Counted from the stretch's first letter, positions 45,552-58,839 are shown. The stretch is DNA of 64,000 bases from Astropecten irregularis (GCA_963971285.1 OZ020244.1:186001-250000), one strand, 5' to 3'. A program made the numbers and translations. The notes: generated from the letters alone by a model not told the origin.

Positions 45552-47019
45552 CATGTAGATAGATTAATATCTTAATTACTGGTCTGTGTGTCTATACCTT
45601 GTATTATGTTCACTGTGAGACGTTGTATACCGTATATACATGTAGGTCTTTGATTGCCCCTCCTTTACTTTCTATAGACCTGAGTCTTGTACAAATAGAT
45701 TGATTTTCTAGTTAATAATGTCCCTACTGCCATCCATTGTGGACTTGTGTAATATAGGCTGTTGATCTCTGTTGATAGCTGAGTATGATACACGTAGATT
45801 GATTGCCTTGCATTAAATTCTGTTTTAAAGGGAGCATATAGGATTTGCAAGGCCTCCAAAAAAAATTTATTGAGTTTGAGACAGAAAATGGACTCAACAG
45901 TTCGTAAACAGTGCAAACAGTCACCATGGGAAATCTTGGTTCATCAGATGCTGGGTTTTTCAAGCAAATTAAGATTTAGTGTCTTTTCCAAAGATCGTTC
46001 ATCCGAACGATTTTTGGAACAAACATAAAGTAAACTATTCTTCATGTTTTATAAGAAAAATCAAGTCAGGTTTCCGCTAGTTTCTCGTGACTCAGATGTC
46101 TGATTGAGCTCAAATTTTCACAGGTTTATTATTTCATGTACATGTTTGATCAGACAAAGTATGAGTGCAGCCCTGTGACCTTTACCAATCATGTATTGTA
46201 CCTTTAACTATTACATAAAAACCTTAGCCATGCTTGCATCTTCTTATGACTGTCTTACATTGTGAATTGTTTCACTCTTATGAAGACCCTGTGTACTGGT
46301 ATTTATAGGCCGGTGCTTGCCTTGTCTTTTGTTTCTATATAAACCCAAGTCAGATACATGTAGATAGATTGATTTTCCAATTACTGGCCTGTATGACTGC
46401 CATGCATTGTGTCCTGTTATACTAGTATAGATAGAAGACCTTCAACATGTGAAGGCCTATGTAGGCGTCTGCTTGTCTCTTCTCTCATCTACAGTATAAT
46501 TATATACAACCAAGTCTGATTATGCCTACGCTTACAAGGATTGATTTTCTATTTCTTGCCTACCATTGTTTACCTATCAGGTATCAGGTTGCCTAGTGAT
46601 GTGAATAGGGCCTTGTTGTAATGTATATAATCGTGCAGGACTCTGCCAGTTGCCCAGTAGCATCAACAGCCTGAATACACAAAGTCAAACTGCTTTCATT
46701 CATCTGTACGATCTAAATTGACGATCTCAAAATCTGGATTTTATCTTCACAACTTTCACTTGTGCAGCATTCAAAGCTGAGCTCATGTAAGATAGCAATG
46801 ACACTGTGTTATGTATGAATGTAACAAAGACTGAAGACCAACTAGCAATTTGCTGTGAATGGTATACATTGCCTATATAACCAGGAGTAAGGCTGTGCTG
46901 ATTAAATTCTGTTGACAACACAGGAAATATTGGACAGCTGATTGGAATTTGCTGTCAGTTTTACAATTGACTGAGTGGTATCACTGAGATTTCAATCAAG
47001 AAACACACAGACAGTTGCA
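45552..47019. other. Host repeat region upstream of FREP copy 2
   Basis: Diverged tandem copies of a unit containing CTATAGACC-GAGTC, TAGATTGATTTTC and GACTGCC-TGCATTGTG, the same family as 36046-36360 and 37817-38052. No coding exon is recognised. The FREP copy 2 promoter presumably lies in the last few hundred bases; ACCAGGAGTAAGG and a weak TATATAACC at about 46874 are the only hints. Confidence 0.5.
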
Positions 47020-48009
47020 ATGATGAGGGTCATTATGGCAGTCTTGTTGATGGCTTGTGTAGCAGGAAACTGTCAAGGGAAGTGTCTGACTCAGTTCACT
47101 CCCAATTATTACAAGGCCAACAATCGTGCTTTACTGCATCATGTATATCAAGCAAAGACTACATCTTCTGCAGTGATATGTGGTAGAGATTGCTCTATGG
47201 ATCGTGAATGTGCATCATTCAACTATCATGAGAGTAACCACTACTGCCAGATGAATAACATTAGTAGGAATATGAATACTTCTATCTTTGTTGAGCTACA
47301 AGGAAGTGCCTACTATGATGATAACTATGAAACTTCATTTCTGTCAATACCAGACATTGTAAAGTACCAAGGCTGCCTGATGTTGCTTCAAGCTGGTTAC
47401 CATGACAATGGCATCTATACCATCTATCCTCTTGGAATGAGTGATGGCATACAGGTATACTGTGACATGACAACTGCTGGTGGAGGCTGGATAGTATTTC
47501 AGAGGCGTCAAGATGGCTCTGTTGACTTTTACCGTGACTGGGCTGACTACCAATCTGGATTTGGCAACCTGTGTGGTGAGTTCTGGCTTGGTAATGAAAA
47601 AATTAGCAAGATCACGGAAAACTTTAAGTGGACATTACATGTAGACCTAGGAGACTGGGAGGGTATGACTGCCTGGTCTGAGTATGATGATTTTAAGATT
47701 GTAGGTGAGAAATACACATTAAATTTTGCCTCATATAATGCTATGAGTACAGGAGGTGATTCATTAACATATCACATTACACAAGAATTCTCAACTAAAG
47801 ATATGGATAATGATGCAAAGGGAGATGCGCATTGTGCACAGCGATTTAAAGGTGCATGGTGGTTTCATAAATGCCTTGCCTCTGACCTCAATGGCAAATA
47901 CTTCAATCAAAGCAGTGTAGAGGGTAAACGAGGTTTACAATGGCGACCGTGGAAGGGAGAGTATTATTCCCTTAAGAATTGTGCCATGAAAATAAGGGAA
48001 GTCCTGTAA
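47020..48009 (+). CDS. Secreted PAN/apple plus fibrinogen-domain lectin-like protein (FREP copy 2)
   Basis: 329 residues from ATG 47020 (a second ATG at 47023 matches copy 1 better), intronless. Signal peptide MMRVIMAVLLMACVAGNCQG, PAN/apple module with cysteines 22, 54, 58, 64 and 76, and a fibrinogen-related domain from C119. The calcium region KDMDNDAKGDAHCA has the canonical DxDND pattern, followed by GAWWFHKC and DLNGKYFN. An extra cysteine (C185, NLCGEF) is absent from copy 1, which instead has C95. The first 190 residues are about 90% identical to copy 1; the rest is only about 55-60% identical. It probably recognises acetylated or carbohydrate ligands outside the cell. Different ligand preference from copy 1 is plausible but inferred. 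Confidence 0.92.
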   Translation: MMRVIMAVLLMACVAGNCQGKCLTQFTPNYYKANNRALLHHVYQAKTTSSAVICGRDCSMDRECASFNYHESNHYCQMNNISRNMNTSIFVELQGSAYYDDNYETSFLSIPDIVKYQGCLMLLQAGYHDNGIYTIYPLGMSDGIQVYCDMTTAGGGWIVFQRRQDGSVDFYRDWADYQSGFGNLCGEFWLGNEKISKITENFKWTLHVDLGDWEGMTAWSEYDDFKIVGEKYTLNFASYNAMSTGGDSLTYHITQEFSTKDMDNDAKGDAHCAQRFKGAWWFHKCLASDLNGKYFNQSSVEGKRGLQWRPWKGEYYSLKNCAMKIREVL

Positions 48010-49547
48010 ACAAAAAAGAGCATAATGCTCACACAGCTCAAAGACTGATCCAAACTTTAATTCTAAGAAATGTATGCCAACTTCACAGAGTACTTCACCA
48101 TAAGACACAAATATTAGACACTTAGACTTACATGACCTCAAGGCTGTAAGTGCATATCAGCTTCATTCATATATTTGACTATAGGAGATTGAAAGGTTTA
48201 ATAAGGCTATATGTAATTTAGATGGCTAGATGGAAGATATCCTCCTTTGTTTAGCAAGTCTTGTAAATGTGCTTTAAAGCTAACATTCTTTTTCATTTCA
48301 CTCGAAAAAAAACCCCAAAAACTGTTCATTGGCCTGTAATACTATCAAAGCATTTGATTGAAAAGGATGTGTATTTCAAGATTGCTGTAGTGGCATTAGG
48401 TTATACCAAATCACTGCATTATGAGTGGGTTTTACAGTGTTTGGAAAGTATTAATACCAAGTATTGTCTCTGTGTTACCCTCAAATGTGCATGCTTTTTG
48501 AATTGCATTCTGTTATTTGTTTGTTAAGTTCATCACTTGTATATATGGAGATTGATTGGTTTTATCAAGGTTGTTATTTCAATCGGCTAATAGTAGCATA
48601 TACTTGAATGTGACAAGTTGGTCAAGTGTCATGACAATGAATATTCATAGGTGTTGATTTCTTTTCATGTTTGGGGGATGATTGGTGATTTGGTGTTCTG
48701 CACAAGGGAGCGAAGTAACTGAGTGGGGGGAGGTTGTGGGGGGGGGTGGTTGATACCCCCCTCCTACATCAGGGACATTAAAAAAACAACAGATTCAAAA
48801 AGTTGCATTTTAGAGCATTTAAAAGCGAAGCATGCTAATTTTTCATTATTTTGTTGGTACTTCAGATATTTTATCGGTATTAAATGACATTCAACCTCGA
48901 AATATTGGGGGGATGATAATACATGCCATCCCCCAACCTCATATTGGGAGATATATCCCCCATGGATCGACACCCATGTAAGTAGAGACACAATGTGATA
49001 TAAGTGCTTTTTAAAAAGTGTAATTAGATTGAATTAGCCCAAGTTCTGAAATGTGAAAATTTGAAACTAATTTCATAACCCACCTGATCGAAATTGGGAA
49101 AGAAATTCTTTTGACAATGTACATGTACAGTGTAAAGCCAAACACCAAAATTGCTTGAAACATCCAATTTAACTTGTACAAAATAAATTTGAATTTAGAT
49201 TAAAGTTCACCTATAGCTACATCATATCATTTGGGCTCAATGTGCATGAATTTGTTGCATCAAATTTTCCAAGATGTAATCTCATTCTTGGTTTTAGGGG
49301 AACAAACCATGTGACTTTGGCCTTTTTGTGGTTTGCATAATATGTAATTTCACACCACAACCTACACACTCAATTGGGAAAAGTCAAACCAGGAACTTAG
49401 TTTCAAGTGAAAATCACTCTAACGTTGGGATGAAACCCTCTGCATAGAAACTCAATCAAGTCAACTGAGTGTGTTGTAATATAAAATATCTGACCCACAA
49501 ATTAAAAACAAATTGTCTACTGGTCTTTATCAAGAGTATACTGGGTA
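48010..49547. other. Downstream flank of FREP copy 2, no gene recognised
   Basis: Includes G- and C-runs near 48725-48770 and 48905-48960 in an inverted arrangement (GGTTGTGGGGGGGGGTGGTTGA, ATCCCCC). No long frame with protein-like content. Confidence 0.45.
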
Positions 49548-50440
49548 TACTGGGAGATTTCAAATGGTATATGTAGGAAGCCTGTGGCATAATGTGTTGT
49601 TGAGATGTCAGTTAAGAAATTCTGATGCATTCTCTCTGTGTTCAAACAGTCAAAACTGACAAATTATTTTAGGGAAAATTTGACTAGTTCACACAGAATG
49701 GGTCACAAAATATCAAGAATTGATTTTAATAGCATTGTAATATCAATTGACATTGTGATGTAATCTAGATGGAACTATTTATCATGTATTGTGTGAGTTC
49801 TGTGATATTTTTTTTTTAATGAATGATTATTGAAATATTAGAAAACTGTATTAGTGACAGAGTTATTTAATGGTATGGTACATCATTGATCAAGTCATTT
49901 TTGAAGAGAGAAAATTCATTCAAGTCATTTTGTTTTAAAACCAAATGCACCTACCCCTCTGCTGTACAGGGGTTTAAGGAAAACAAATAGAAATTTGGCT
50001 TTCAAACTGAAACTAACCAATGATATTATTGATGTTGATCAATAATGTGCCCTACCTTTAAGTACTCTGAGATGTACTGCCTTTGCTTTTACATGATATT
50101 TGGGTGAACAAATATATCCATACATTTCATCATACAGAAACTAATAATAATATATAAAGGCCAATCACATTTGGGAAATATTGAATATCTTGAATTTACT
50201 GAAGCTATGTTGGGAGACAAATGTACATGTAAAAGCACAGACATGACATCTGTAATGTTGGTAGACATGGTGTAATATTGGTATATGGAAACTGTTACTT
50301 GAGTATTGTCTTAATATTGTGACGTCATTGGTGATGTGAGGTGATGATTTAATTACGTACATTCTCAAATTGTAGGCAATCAGCTTTTATGTAATTTCTG
50401 AAATGTATTAAAATAAGCTTATAGCCATTTGGCACTTTTC

Positions 50441-50758
50441 AATCAATGATGGATCCAAGTTTTCAAGATGCTATCTCTTGCGTGTCTTTGATGAGCAAAC
50501 CATGTGACCACAGCCTTCTTGAACTAGACTTCAGACTGCAAAACATTGGAATGCAAGCTACAGTAGGAGGTTGTGTTGTGAGGGTCAATGTTGAAATATC
50601 TGAAATGGCTCATGTGATAGCATCTTTACAATGAAAATGAAAGTGAAAATTCTTTAAAATATACATTTTGTGGCATAGCTTAACAAGGAAGCAAATTTTA
50701 AATTGATTTATTTTTCTGAAAAAATTAAGGCTCTTATAGTTTGGATCCATCAATGATT
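50441..50758. mobile_element. MITE, duplicated copy of 30690-31007
   Basis: Same AATCAATGATGGATCC inverted ends. A 62-codon open frame inside (from 50446) is broken in the other copy, so it is not a gene. Confidence 0.65.
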
Positions 50759-51301
50759 CATAATTTTGTTGTTATTTGAAAAAAAAATTGTACTTAGAAG
50801 TGATTTTTAATATTTGATTGTTTTTCGCACTTCTGAAATGATTACTACAATTTGGCACAAATTTAACTTATCTCGACCTTTTTCTAGATTTAGTGTACAA
50901 TTGATGTGTTATGGAAAACGAATAGTCACTCACCCTTAGTGATTTTTTTTCACACTGAAACAACATAAACAATGAAACTTATTGAACATAATTTATGCTG
51001 TATAAACTGAAACATCTAAATTTTAAATTGAATAATGCTGGTTTAAGTCCCAGACTATGTAATTTGTCTTTGCTGAAAATGGAAATCATGAGCAATTTAT
51101 AACTGAAATGTACATTACTGTTTGTGTTACAATGAGTGCAGAAAGATTCTGTCAAGACCAAATTTAAAGTTAATAGCCTTTGAAAGGTTTTACAAATTAA
51201 TGCCCCTTTAAATGTTCATAATTATTTTCATAATAGTTAGATAATCAAATATAATGCTTATCAATTTTGAACACTTTTAATGAATGTTTTTACTTAAAGT
51301 T

Positions 51302-51488
51302 AGTCAATGATGGATCCAAGTTACCATAATGCTATCTCAAGTCAAAGATAGCATTTTGTTTTTAGATAAAAATGATGTTTTATGATAATTATTTTCAGAA
51401 AAGTCTCAAAATTCTGTTTGAATAATATGAAAAAGAAAATGTATATAAATTGAAGAAAAATACAAACACTTTGGATCGATCAATGATT
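51302..51488. mobile_element. MITE, duplicated copy of 31543-31760
   Basis: GTCAATGATGGATCCAAG ... TTTGGATCGATCAATGATT, shorter than its partner by about 30 bp. Confidence 0.6.
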
Positions 51489-52528
51489 AACACCTATATC
51501 AGTGTGAATAAATAGATGTTAAATGTTTTTATGATAAAAATACCACAAGTCCACTATACAGAAACTGAGGTTAGGAAATGCTTGAAATATGGACAAGTGT
51601 CATACCACTGTATTACCAGTAACCTTTTATATGTTGAATTATTCAAATACTGAGAATGATATCAGTAATTAACCTTTCCATTGTAAGCTGAACATATTTG
51701 GATAATAACCTTGTTACCTTTGAAGAAACCATGCCTTACCCAGTCTTGAGTTGAAAAATGGTATTAATATTCATTCCTAAAATATTCATTTATAACATGA
51801 TTTGAAAAATAGTTTGATGTTGAAATTACACACATAGATTTAACAGCCTGACTAAACAGCAACTTCATCTGCTACTTGTGTTGCTATTCTTTAATTATAT
51901 AAATCCATGAATGAATGTTTTCTCTCAAACTCTAAGGATTGTTATTGTTACCCCAAGATAAGTTATGGAAAGAATGATCCCAAATACTAGTTTTTTTAAA
52001 TGATGGATATTTTGAAATAAATGAAGCATTTAATGTGGTGAAATAATAGAATGTATTAAATTTTGCCTTAATTTGTGTTTGTCTGTGTGTCAGTGCTTAC
52101 AGGTATTCATCATTTCCTTTATATTAATGACCCTTTGTTTGGATGATGCTAATGAATAATACTCTTCCATGAAAACTGTTTATATTGCCTTTATAGGACT
52201 CTGCCATAGTATTCCACTGAAAGCAGTAAAAATATTACACAGAATTTATACCCTTTACACCCAAGCCAAGATAGGCTGTGATTATAATAAGCTAACTGGT
52301 CATAAATCGCCGTCAGAGGGCGGCAAACACTTTATATTGAACAGTTTTGTTTGTGCTTTCGAGAAAATAAATAAATATGTGATCGGACACCACTTAAGTT
52401 ATCTGCTGCCATCTATACTGTTTACTATTTGGCAACGGCAACCTGTGGCAAAGGGACATGACCCTATTATTTACACTTTGGCACGCGACAAACATTGTTC
52501 ACATTCCTGACATTCTGCAGCGCACTTC

Positions 52529-54990
52529 ATTGTTTAGACTTGTCTCGAGTCGATTTGTCCTGCGGTCGACATGTCTGATATTCAATTTGCTGCCATTTAC
52601 AGCAAATTACAAGGACGTGGAGCTAAACCTTCATAAAACAAGACAATTAACTTGCTGATGAACTGAAGAAGGTAAGGTAAGGTAATTTATTTCCCTTTGG
52701 GTCTTTAACGTCATTGGCAGTAGGTTTATACAATAGCACATCGTCCTAAGTAATAACTTAATAAGAGTTTTATTATTCAAAAATTAAACTTCTGACCTCG
52801 CAGCGTGCAGAAACCAGTTTCTGTTTATGTGAATCCAGGACATTTACATATGATATGCAAATTTAAGCTAAATTATGAATATTCATGATACACTACCTAT
52901 TTTGAATATAATACAAAGGCCACGCCTCGGTTTGTATAAAACAACGAGCAGCAAGCAGCTGGTAAAATAAAGTCACGAGAGGGCGCAACACAAATCGGCA
53001 CGTGCGGCATCAGGAAAATATTTCAGCCACACGAGTCTTTTTTTATTTTCACCCCAGAGATCAGAGATCATATCACTTTTAGCATCATATATCATATCAT
53101 ACCACGTCTTCCTGTGTGTAATTTATATATTATGGCAATGCGGGATTAAAGCCTACATTCTGAGCGCATTCTGTTTCATTTACCCTTTGTAGGGCAAGTT
53201 GAGAAAAATTACAGCCACACGAATCTTTTTATTTTCAGTCTAGTCCACAGATCATAGGCATCATATAGTCCCGCTTAGTGAAATTTGTGACGATTTATAA
53301 ATCATGTAATGTCCTGTCTGAATTTTAGATAGATGTGTGGAGTAAGCCTTAACCCAGCACGATCTGTTTCATTTTACCGGCACTCTTTAATTCGTTTTTA
53401 TCCAATTCAAAGATTTATTGGAAAAATTACATCTCACCAAGACGACTTGGCTAGGAAAATAATTTAAATTCTGAACAATTGGAATGGCACTCATATAGCT
53501 CCGTTAATCGACGAATAGTGAAGACTCAACTCTAGAGGGCGGCTTTCATTTAGAAGCCATGCGACCGACGAATTTCTCCATGGTTCAAGTAACAGGTAAT
53601 GTATCTTGGTATAAATTGGCTTAAAGTTTATATATTTACCCTTGTAGAACCTTTTTTCAATGGATTAAATAAACGTATTGGCTGATAAAAACGTGAATTT
53701 GGATGGAGAGTGTTTACAACTAGGCCTAACAGTTAGTACTATAGTAATACAAACAGACGTTCGTACATAGGCTACACGTACGTACATGTACGTACTGTCT
53801 ACTGATGTAGGCCTTGTCTATGTCTACAAGGCCTACATCAGTCGTACGTGTATGTAAATACTAAGGCTGAGTCATCTCGGAATTGTTTTGTTCTGGAACC
53901 CGACCAAGTTTTTTCGGTCGGATCCGGTGTTCCGAATTCCGATAGGCCTAAATGAATACACGAAGTATGATCTACTTTGGCGACCCCAAAAAAATAAAGA
54001 GAAAAATCTGACATCGAACACGTGCAAAAACACGGTTGGAGTACCGAGTGTGGTTACACCAATTACGCTTGTAATTTAGTTGCGAGATCCCTGTAAAATA
54101 TTCCTTCCGAAATTCCGAAGTACCAAAAATCACGTTTTCCTGATCAGCTAAATCTTACTTGGAATTCAATCAGTCATTTTTTTCCTATTGGCTACGTAGA
54201 AACATTGAGAAATCCTTCCAAAATCAACGGTCGCACTGTTAGTATTTCTTCCATGGTAAGATTAAGCAATCATCGCGCACGCTATGCCATTGAATTTCCC
54301 ATGCATGTTACTGGTACTTCGCTCAAAGTGCACCAGCGAAAGTCTCAACCACGTGCGTCGGCAGGAAGCTTTCTGTACATGTACACATCATGTACATCAA
54401 CATGTGTACAGTACACAACGTACGTACGATGTGTGTATGTGGCATACACTACGGACTACGATCGGTGGTGGTAGCCCTACGCGTACGATCCGACCGACTC
54501 GGCTTTTCACATTACTAGTTTTTCAGACAGAAACTTTAACTTTAAGATTGGTAAGATTGAATAAAATAATCGTGATTTTTATTCAGATTTGAAGAAGAAA
54601 GTTAAGAAAAAGTATTTCTTATGTGTTTTATTCTTTCATCGGAACACCGGAACGAAAAATCGCAAATGGAATCCGATCGCATCGGTCGGAATTCGGCATT
54701 TCAGAATTTGGACATAAAACCAGACCTTTCATTTTAAGTGAAGTATATATACGTTTCAATAAAGTGAATGCATGCATAGAACAGCGGGTGTGCACTGAAA
54801 ATGTAAGCAGAGTGTGTTCTCTTGCCTTCCATAAATTATGGAGTGGATTCAGTATGTAATATATTCAGGCAACAAAAGTCTTTGTTCAGTGGATCTTGAA
54901 GAAAGTGACTCTGGCATTTTTTTTCTGAATCTGCCCCAAATCCAGTGCTTTTAAAGAAATGTTCCCATCTTTAATTGTTTGATGTTGCAG
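52529..54990. other. Region of mixed repeats and possible 5' exons
   Basis: ATG 52571 opens only 16 codons before TAA, followed by a strong donor GAAGAAG|GTAAGG (about 52671). Another ATG at 53558 (MRPTNFSMVQVT) runs into AACAG|GTAATG at about 53596. Either could be a leader exon for the exon-like modules downstream. 52860-53000 is a relative of the right half of the 9222-10205 element. GGAATTC/CCGGAAC-rich inverted words occur at 53880-54740. No clear gene. Confidence 0.4.
53801..53842. repeat. 17-bp perfect hairpin
   Basis: ACTGATGTAGGCCTTGT and ACAAGGCCTACATCAGT, with an 8-nt loop. Confidence 0.8.
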
Positions 54991-55499
54991 TGAGCCACAG
55001 CCACAGTGAGAGATCTGTTTGAAACGGCATACCATGGGGAATTCATCCATCACCAGCCACAGACCTAGTGGAAGATGACCTATGGCTAATTCTACCCACT
55101 ACCCAGCCAGACAGAGAATGGGCTTGCTGGTTGTCCAACTACAAAGGGTACAACCATGTAAATGTGAGCCAGTTATCAGCCTGGAACCATCCACCTACAA
55201 CCCACTCAGCTACCCAGTAAGTAAACCACCAAGACAACCAGTCATCTGGCTGTCCATCAGGAGAGACAGTCACCAGCCATCCAACCTGCTATCTTGTCTG
55301 CCGAAGAAGATCATCCATCATCAAACCAGGTGGAGAATGATTATCCAACTAGCCAATTGGCCAGCCAGCATACCGTCCAGCTGGCCATCTGACCTATCTG
55401 GGGAGACAGTCACCAGCCAACCAGAGTGTGACTATCCAACCAGCAAACCAGCCAGATACACAGCCAGCCGGCCAAGATGACCCACTGGAATTGGGACAG
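54991..55499 (+). other. Exon-like module 1
   Basis: Bounded by TTTGATGTTGCAG and GGGACAG|GTACATTTTT. Rich in CAGCCA-type words (CCAGCCAACC, AACCAGCCAG). The 3' intron side is similar to that of module 3 (GTACAT-TTTATAA..., GATG-TAGGCTGATGG). One open frame of 132 codons starts at ATG 55082 but is low in complexity and has no family I know. May be non-coding RNA. Confidence 0.45.
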
Positions 55500-55845
55500 G
55501 TACATTTTTACAAGTATTGATTTATTATGCACATTGTCTGCCAATGCCCACCTTATCATCACTGATGCTAAGCTGATGGGAAGGTAGTCAACCAGCAATT
55601 GGTGGACAAAGACCAAGGACAAACATCCATCTACTTATGGTACATGTACTTCAGACTCTGGTGAGCTGTGTTTGTATATCAGGTGTTCTTTGCAAGAAAT
55701 AAGGCAGTGCAAGCGTTTCCGGCTTTTTAAAAGAAAAGTTTCACTTGCTTGCGTGGCTAGTGAAACAGGTGTTTACAAGCACACATTTTTATCAACCCTC
55801 CAATTATGTCAGCATTTAATGTACATTTATTTATTCTTATCATAG

Positions 55846-56057
55846 GTTTGACAATCAACTTGCCACAGCCTGATCTCAAATCATGCCATGACCCCAGATA
55901 TCAACAAGGCAACCAGTCATCAGGCTGTCTGTCAGGAAAAGACAGACACCAGCCACCCAGCCAGTGAGAGTGTGACTGTCCAACTAGCCAGCCTCTAAGG
56001 AAGCAGTCATCCAGCCATTCAGCCAGGCAAGAAGATGCCTCCCTTGGATAGAAACAG
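55846..56057 (+). other. Exon-like module 2
   Basis: Bounded by TTATTCTTATCATAG and AGAAACAG|GTACATTTTG. It begins GTTTGACAATCAACTTGCC and carries CAGCCACCCAGCCAGTGAGAG words shared with the other modules. No long ORF. Its first 86 bases plus acceptor are copied at 58749-58839. Confidence 0.5.
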
Positions 56058-56295
56058 GTACATTTTGTCAAGTATCGATTTTCATTTTTCTTGTTCATCC
56101 ATGTTCCAACATTATTTTTGCCCCAAATCTGGCTGATCTGCTTGTCTAATTTCTCAAGCAAATGTGTCAAATGCAAGTAATGTTTTCAGCATAAAAGGGT
56201 TATTTTTTGCATAGTTGAAACAGGGGGAGAAGTTAATCAAAGTCACACGATGTTGTGTTGCTGGTGATGATGTTTCAATTGCAATGACTGCTAAC

Positions 56296-56835
56296 CTTTA
56301 TTGGGTTGTCGCATCATGCCGTCGCATAGTTGCCTCATGCCATTGTGTTGTCGCATCATGGCTTTGCATTGTCACATCTTGCCATCGCATTGTCTCAAAG
56401 TTGCATCGTGCCGTCGTATCATGCCATTGCATAGTTGATTCATGCCATCGCATAGTTGATTCATGCCATCGCATAGTCACATCGTGCCATATCGCGTTAA
56501 ATGTGGCATCGTACCGTCGCATATTCGCCTAATGCCATCACATAGTTACAACGTGCCATCGCATTGTCTCATCGTGCCATATCGCGCTAAAAGTGGCATC
56601 GTACCGTCGCATATTTGCCTCATGCCATCGCATAGTCACATCGTGCCATTGCATTGTCTCATTGTGCCATATCGCGTTAAATGTGGCATCATACCATCGC
56701 ATTTTCGCCTCATGCCATCGCGTTGTCACATCGTGCCATCGCATTGTCTCATCGTGCCATATCGCGTTAAATGTGGCATCGTACCGTCGCATATTCGCCT
56801 CATGCCATCGCGTTGTCACATCGTGCCATCGCATT
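56296..56835. repeat. GCCATCGCAT minisatellite, 90-bp higher-order period (part 1)
   Basis: 14-15 bp words (CATGCCATCGCATAGT, CATCGTGCCATCGCATTGT) organised in 90-bp blocks: ATCGCGYTAAA occurs at 56491, 56581, 56671 and 56761. Open frames on both strands are repeat translations. Confidence 0.9.
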
Positions 56836-57589
56836 GGGCCGTATGCATAAAAAGTAGCAATTGCTTGTACTAGCCTTTTACTTGAATCCGTATGCATAAA
56901 AATAAGTCATTGCTTGCAAGCAAAAGCTTTAGCTAGCAAGCACAAGCAATAACTTGCGGACAGCAAGCAATTGCTTAAAGATAAGCAATTGCTATAGAAA
57001 ACGTATGCATAAAACGAACCTTTTGCTTGCTCTTATGAGCAATTGCTTACGTTTTTTGAAGCTCCGTCATACCAGCTTGAGCTCTTGCTTAATCATGATA
57101 TTTGCATTTATTTATCGTGTTCATGATCGTAAGAGAAACCCCGAAGTTGTACAGGAGTAGAATAAATCGAGAAGAATAGCTCCAGCGACCTATCGCAAAT
57201 TATTCTGTTTGTCTTTTGTTTTCGCTCTTGTCTTCATTTGTTTTTATCCATCCTTTTGCCAATACTGGTCATGATTTTTGGTCTTTGCCTGCTGTAGAGC
57301 TTGTGTATAAGTGTTAGGCATCCTGTACTGATCGCCTCCACACCCACGTTACATATTACGTAATCCGCATTTGTACTCCCATGAATGGTTTTTGCGCTGG
57401 CGTGGCGTCCTTATTGTTGAAACCTCAAGCAATTGCCTGCTGAAAGCAAGCAAAAGGTTTAAGCAGAAGCAAAAGTTTATGCATACGGATTTAAGCAATT
57501 GCTTAGGCTTGATCTTTTGCCTGACAAGCAATTGCTTGTGCTTGAAGCAATTGCTTGCAAGCAATTGCTACTTTTTATGCATACGGCCC
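56836..57589. mobile_element. GGGCCGTATGCATAAA element, copy 1
   Basis: Perfect terminal inverted repeats of at least 32 bp (GGGCCGTATGCATAAAAA...GCAATTGCTTG), with many AGCAATTGCT words inside both ends. 754 bp, no transposase. It sits inside the minisatellite. Confidence 0.85.
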
Positions 57590-57773
57590 AAAGTCTCATC
57601 GTGCCATATCGCGTTAAATGTGGCATCGTACCGTCGCATATTCGCCTCATGCCATCGCGTTGTCACATCGTGCCATCGCATTGTCTCATCGTGCCATATC
57701 GCGCTAAATGTGGCATCGTACCGTCGCATTATTTGCCTCATGCAATCGCATAGTCACATCGTGACATCGCATT
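57590..57773. repeat. GCCATCGCAT minisatellite (part 2)
   Basis: Same units as part 1, between element copies 1 and 2. Confidence 0.88.
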
Positions 57774-58743
57774 GGGCCGTATGCATAAAAAGTAGCAATT
57801 GCTTGTACTAGCCTTTTACTTGAATCCGTATGCATAAAAATAAGTCATTGCTTGCAAGCAAAAGCTTTTGCTAGCAAGCACAAGCAATAGCTTGCGGACA
57901 GCAAGCAATTGCTTAAAGATAAGCAATTGCTATAGAAAACGTATGCATAAAACAAACCTTTTGCTTGCTCTTAAGAGCAATTGCTTACGTTTTTTGAAGC
58001 TCCGTCATACCAGCTTGAGCTCTTGCTTAACCATAACCCTCTGCACCTACATGTGTGTACCAAACAGGACAAGAGCTGTTTCACACACATTACCACATTC
58101 TCCACTTAGGAACTGGATCATAAACCACACATTACCACAAAAACCACACTGCGGTGTATTGTGTTATTCAGGATACCATACTTAAATAACCACAGGACAA
58201 ACCATGTATGAACAATTGTGGTATGAAGGAGGGTTAGGGTTAATGATGATATTTGCGTTTATTTATCGTGTTCATGATCGTAAGAGAAACCCCGAAGTTG
58301 TACAGGAGTAGAGTAAATCCAGAAGAGTAGCTCCAGCGACCTATCGCAAATTATTCTGTTTGTGTTTTGTTTTCGCTCTTGTCTTCATTTGTTTGTCATC
58401 CATCCTTTTGCCAATACTGGTCATGATTTTTGGTCTTTGCCTGCTGTAGAGCTTGTGTATAAGTGTTAGGCATCCTGTACTGATCGCCTCCACACCCGCG
58501 TTACATATTACGTAATCCGCATTTGTACTCCCATGAATGGTTTTTGCGCTGGCGTGGCGTCCTTATATTGTTGAAACCTCAAGCAATTGCCTGCTGAAAG
58601 CAAGCAAAAGGTTTAAGCAGAAGCAAAAGTTTATGCATACGAATTTAAGCAATTGCTTAAGCTTGATCTTTTGCCTGACAAGCAATTGCTTGTGCTTGAA
58701 GCAATTGCTTGCAAGCAATTGCTACTTTTTATGCATACGGCCC
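57774..58743. mobile_element. GGGCCGTATGCATAAA element, copy 2, carrying a nested MITE
   Basis: Same ends as copy 1 and near-identical inside, except for a 209-bp insertion at 58031-58239 plus a repeated TTAA. Confidence 0.85.
58031..58239. mobile_element. TTAA-flanked MITE nested in copy 2
   Basis: Ends CCATAACCCTC and GAGGGTTAGGG are inverted with one mismatch. TTAA occurs on both sides (58027-58030 and 58240-58243), the piggyBac target. Copy 1 shows the empty site GCTTAATCATGAT. Confidence 0.8.
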
Positions 58744-58748
58744 AATGT

Positions 58749-58839
58749 CATAGGTTTGACAATCAACTTGCCACAGCCTGATCTCAAATCATGCCATGAC
58801 CCCAGATATCAACAAGGCAACCAGTCATCAGGCTGTCTG
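58749..58839 (+). repeat. Copied fragment of exon-like module 2
   Basis: 91 bp equal to 55841-55931 (CATAGGTTTGACAATC ... GGCTGTCTG), including the acceptor AG. It joins directly into the middle of a third GGGCCGTATGCATAAA element. Confidence 0.88.

Larger units (their letters stand above)
49548..52528. repeat. Segmental duplication, copy 2
   Basis: Matches 29778-32822 with small indels to the word GACATTCTGCAGCGCACTTCA. It includes the two MITEs at 50441-50758 and 51302-51488, so both predate the duplication. Confidence 0.88.

Noticed and set aside
50446-50634. 62-codon ORF MMDPSFQDAISC...
   Set aside because: Lies inside a MITE, and the duplicated copy at 30695 has an indel that breaks the frame.
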